IMG/VR virus record: IMGVR_UViG_3300048997_000032
Location: 1 to 46,712 of that record
DNA length: 46,712 bases
Source of the DNA: a virus
Reading direction: 5' to 3' (one strand)
The notes beneath the pieces were generated by a model. That model was not told where the DNA came from. It worked only from the letters and a program-made list of their open reading frames with translations, and ran no database searches. The position numbers and the translations under genes were made by a program. Below, piece after piece: positions 46,619 through 46,712 of this stretch. Numbering within the stretch: the first letter of the stretch is position 1; every line of letters starts with the position of its first letter.

Positions 46619-46712
46619 ATGAAATTGTGTTTTGACAGTATCGAAGAAGTGAAAACGTTCGTTTCGCAATTGAAGGGCACGCGCGGCAAAAAGGACGAAC
46701 CAGAAGAGACCG
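46619..46712 (+). CDS. gene running off the right edge
   Basis: The ATG at 46619 follows TAGGAGCTAC, a good ribosome site. The visible part (MKLCFDSIEEVKTFVSQLKG and a basic stretch) continues past the window end. Not recognised. Confidence 0.45.
   Translation, partial: MKLCFDSIEEVKTFVSQLKGTRGKKDEPEET

Noticed and set aside
1-46712. Integrase, attachment sites or lysogeny module
   Set aside because: No tyrosine or serine recombinase, CI-like repressor or att-like repeat was found on either strand.

Overview
The window reads as most of the genome of a short-tailed (podovirus-type) double-stranded DNA phage of a Gram-negative host. Support for the phage type: a P22-type gp4/gp10 tail-neck pair, an HK97-fold-type major capsid protein, a portal, a large terminase, an M15 endolysin, and a 1247-residue ejection protein with a lytic transglycosylase domain. 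Support for a Gram-negative host: several phage proteins carry Sec signal peptides and one has a lipobox. No integrase, excisionase, CI-type repressor, tRNA gene or CRISPR array was recognised. The DNA polymerase is cut by the left edge. Replication genes run off the right edge in the same direction, so the window may be an arbitrary linearisation of a circular map.

Layout. (1) 1-2183, rightward: 3' part of a family A DNA polymerase and small zinc-binding or basic proteins. (2) 2184-17585: structural genes on both strands, broken up by short rightward islands. Leftward are a DNA-transfer-type virion protein, gp10- and gp4-like neck proteins, the major capsid protein and the large terminase. 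Rightward are RHH plus VRR-NUC, tiny proteins, a ParB-like gene with its own promoter and terminator, an HNH endonuclease, and the portal-scaffold operon. (3) 17575-30501, leftward: a Gly-rich protein, endolysin, duplicated fibre modules, and a run of beta-rich proteins of which five have N-terminal export signals, including a 943-residue lipoprotein with a GH74-like Asp-box propeller. The run ends with a decoration-type protein. (4) 30698-31374, rightward: three small proteins. (5) 31367-38775, leftward: the ejection protein, a LamG protein, a MazG-like enzyme and many tightly overlapping small genes. (6) 38774-46712, rightward: the early replication region, with a structured intergenic region, duplicated promoters with 22-bp palindromes, a SprT-like protease, a primase-polymerase/helicase, a C5 DNA methyltransferase and an SF2 helicase with tandem zinc ribbons.

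Region 6 plus the polymerase probably replicate and modify the DNA. The portal, scaffold, capsid protein and terminase build and fill the head, and gp4/gp10-like proteins close it. The transglycosylase protein probably helps genome delivery, the fibres and exported or adhesin-like proteins contact the host surface, and endolysin plus holin-like proteins lyse the cell.

The least ordinary signals are: seven copies of the palindrome AAAGCATGCTTT between 42008 and 43798, kept in all three codon phases; the cluster of signal-peptide-bearing, virion-like proteins at 22784-29732; the duplicated promoter/palindrome units at 39938-40364 with a relative near 8325; and the foldable 354-nt gap at 39212-39565. 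All function calls come from reading the translations; no database search was run.
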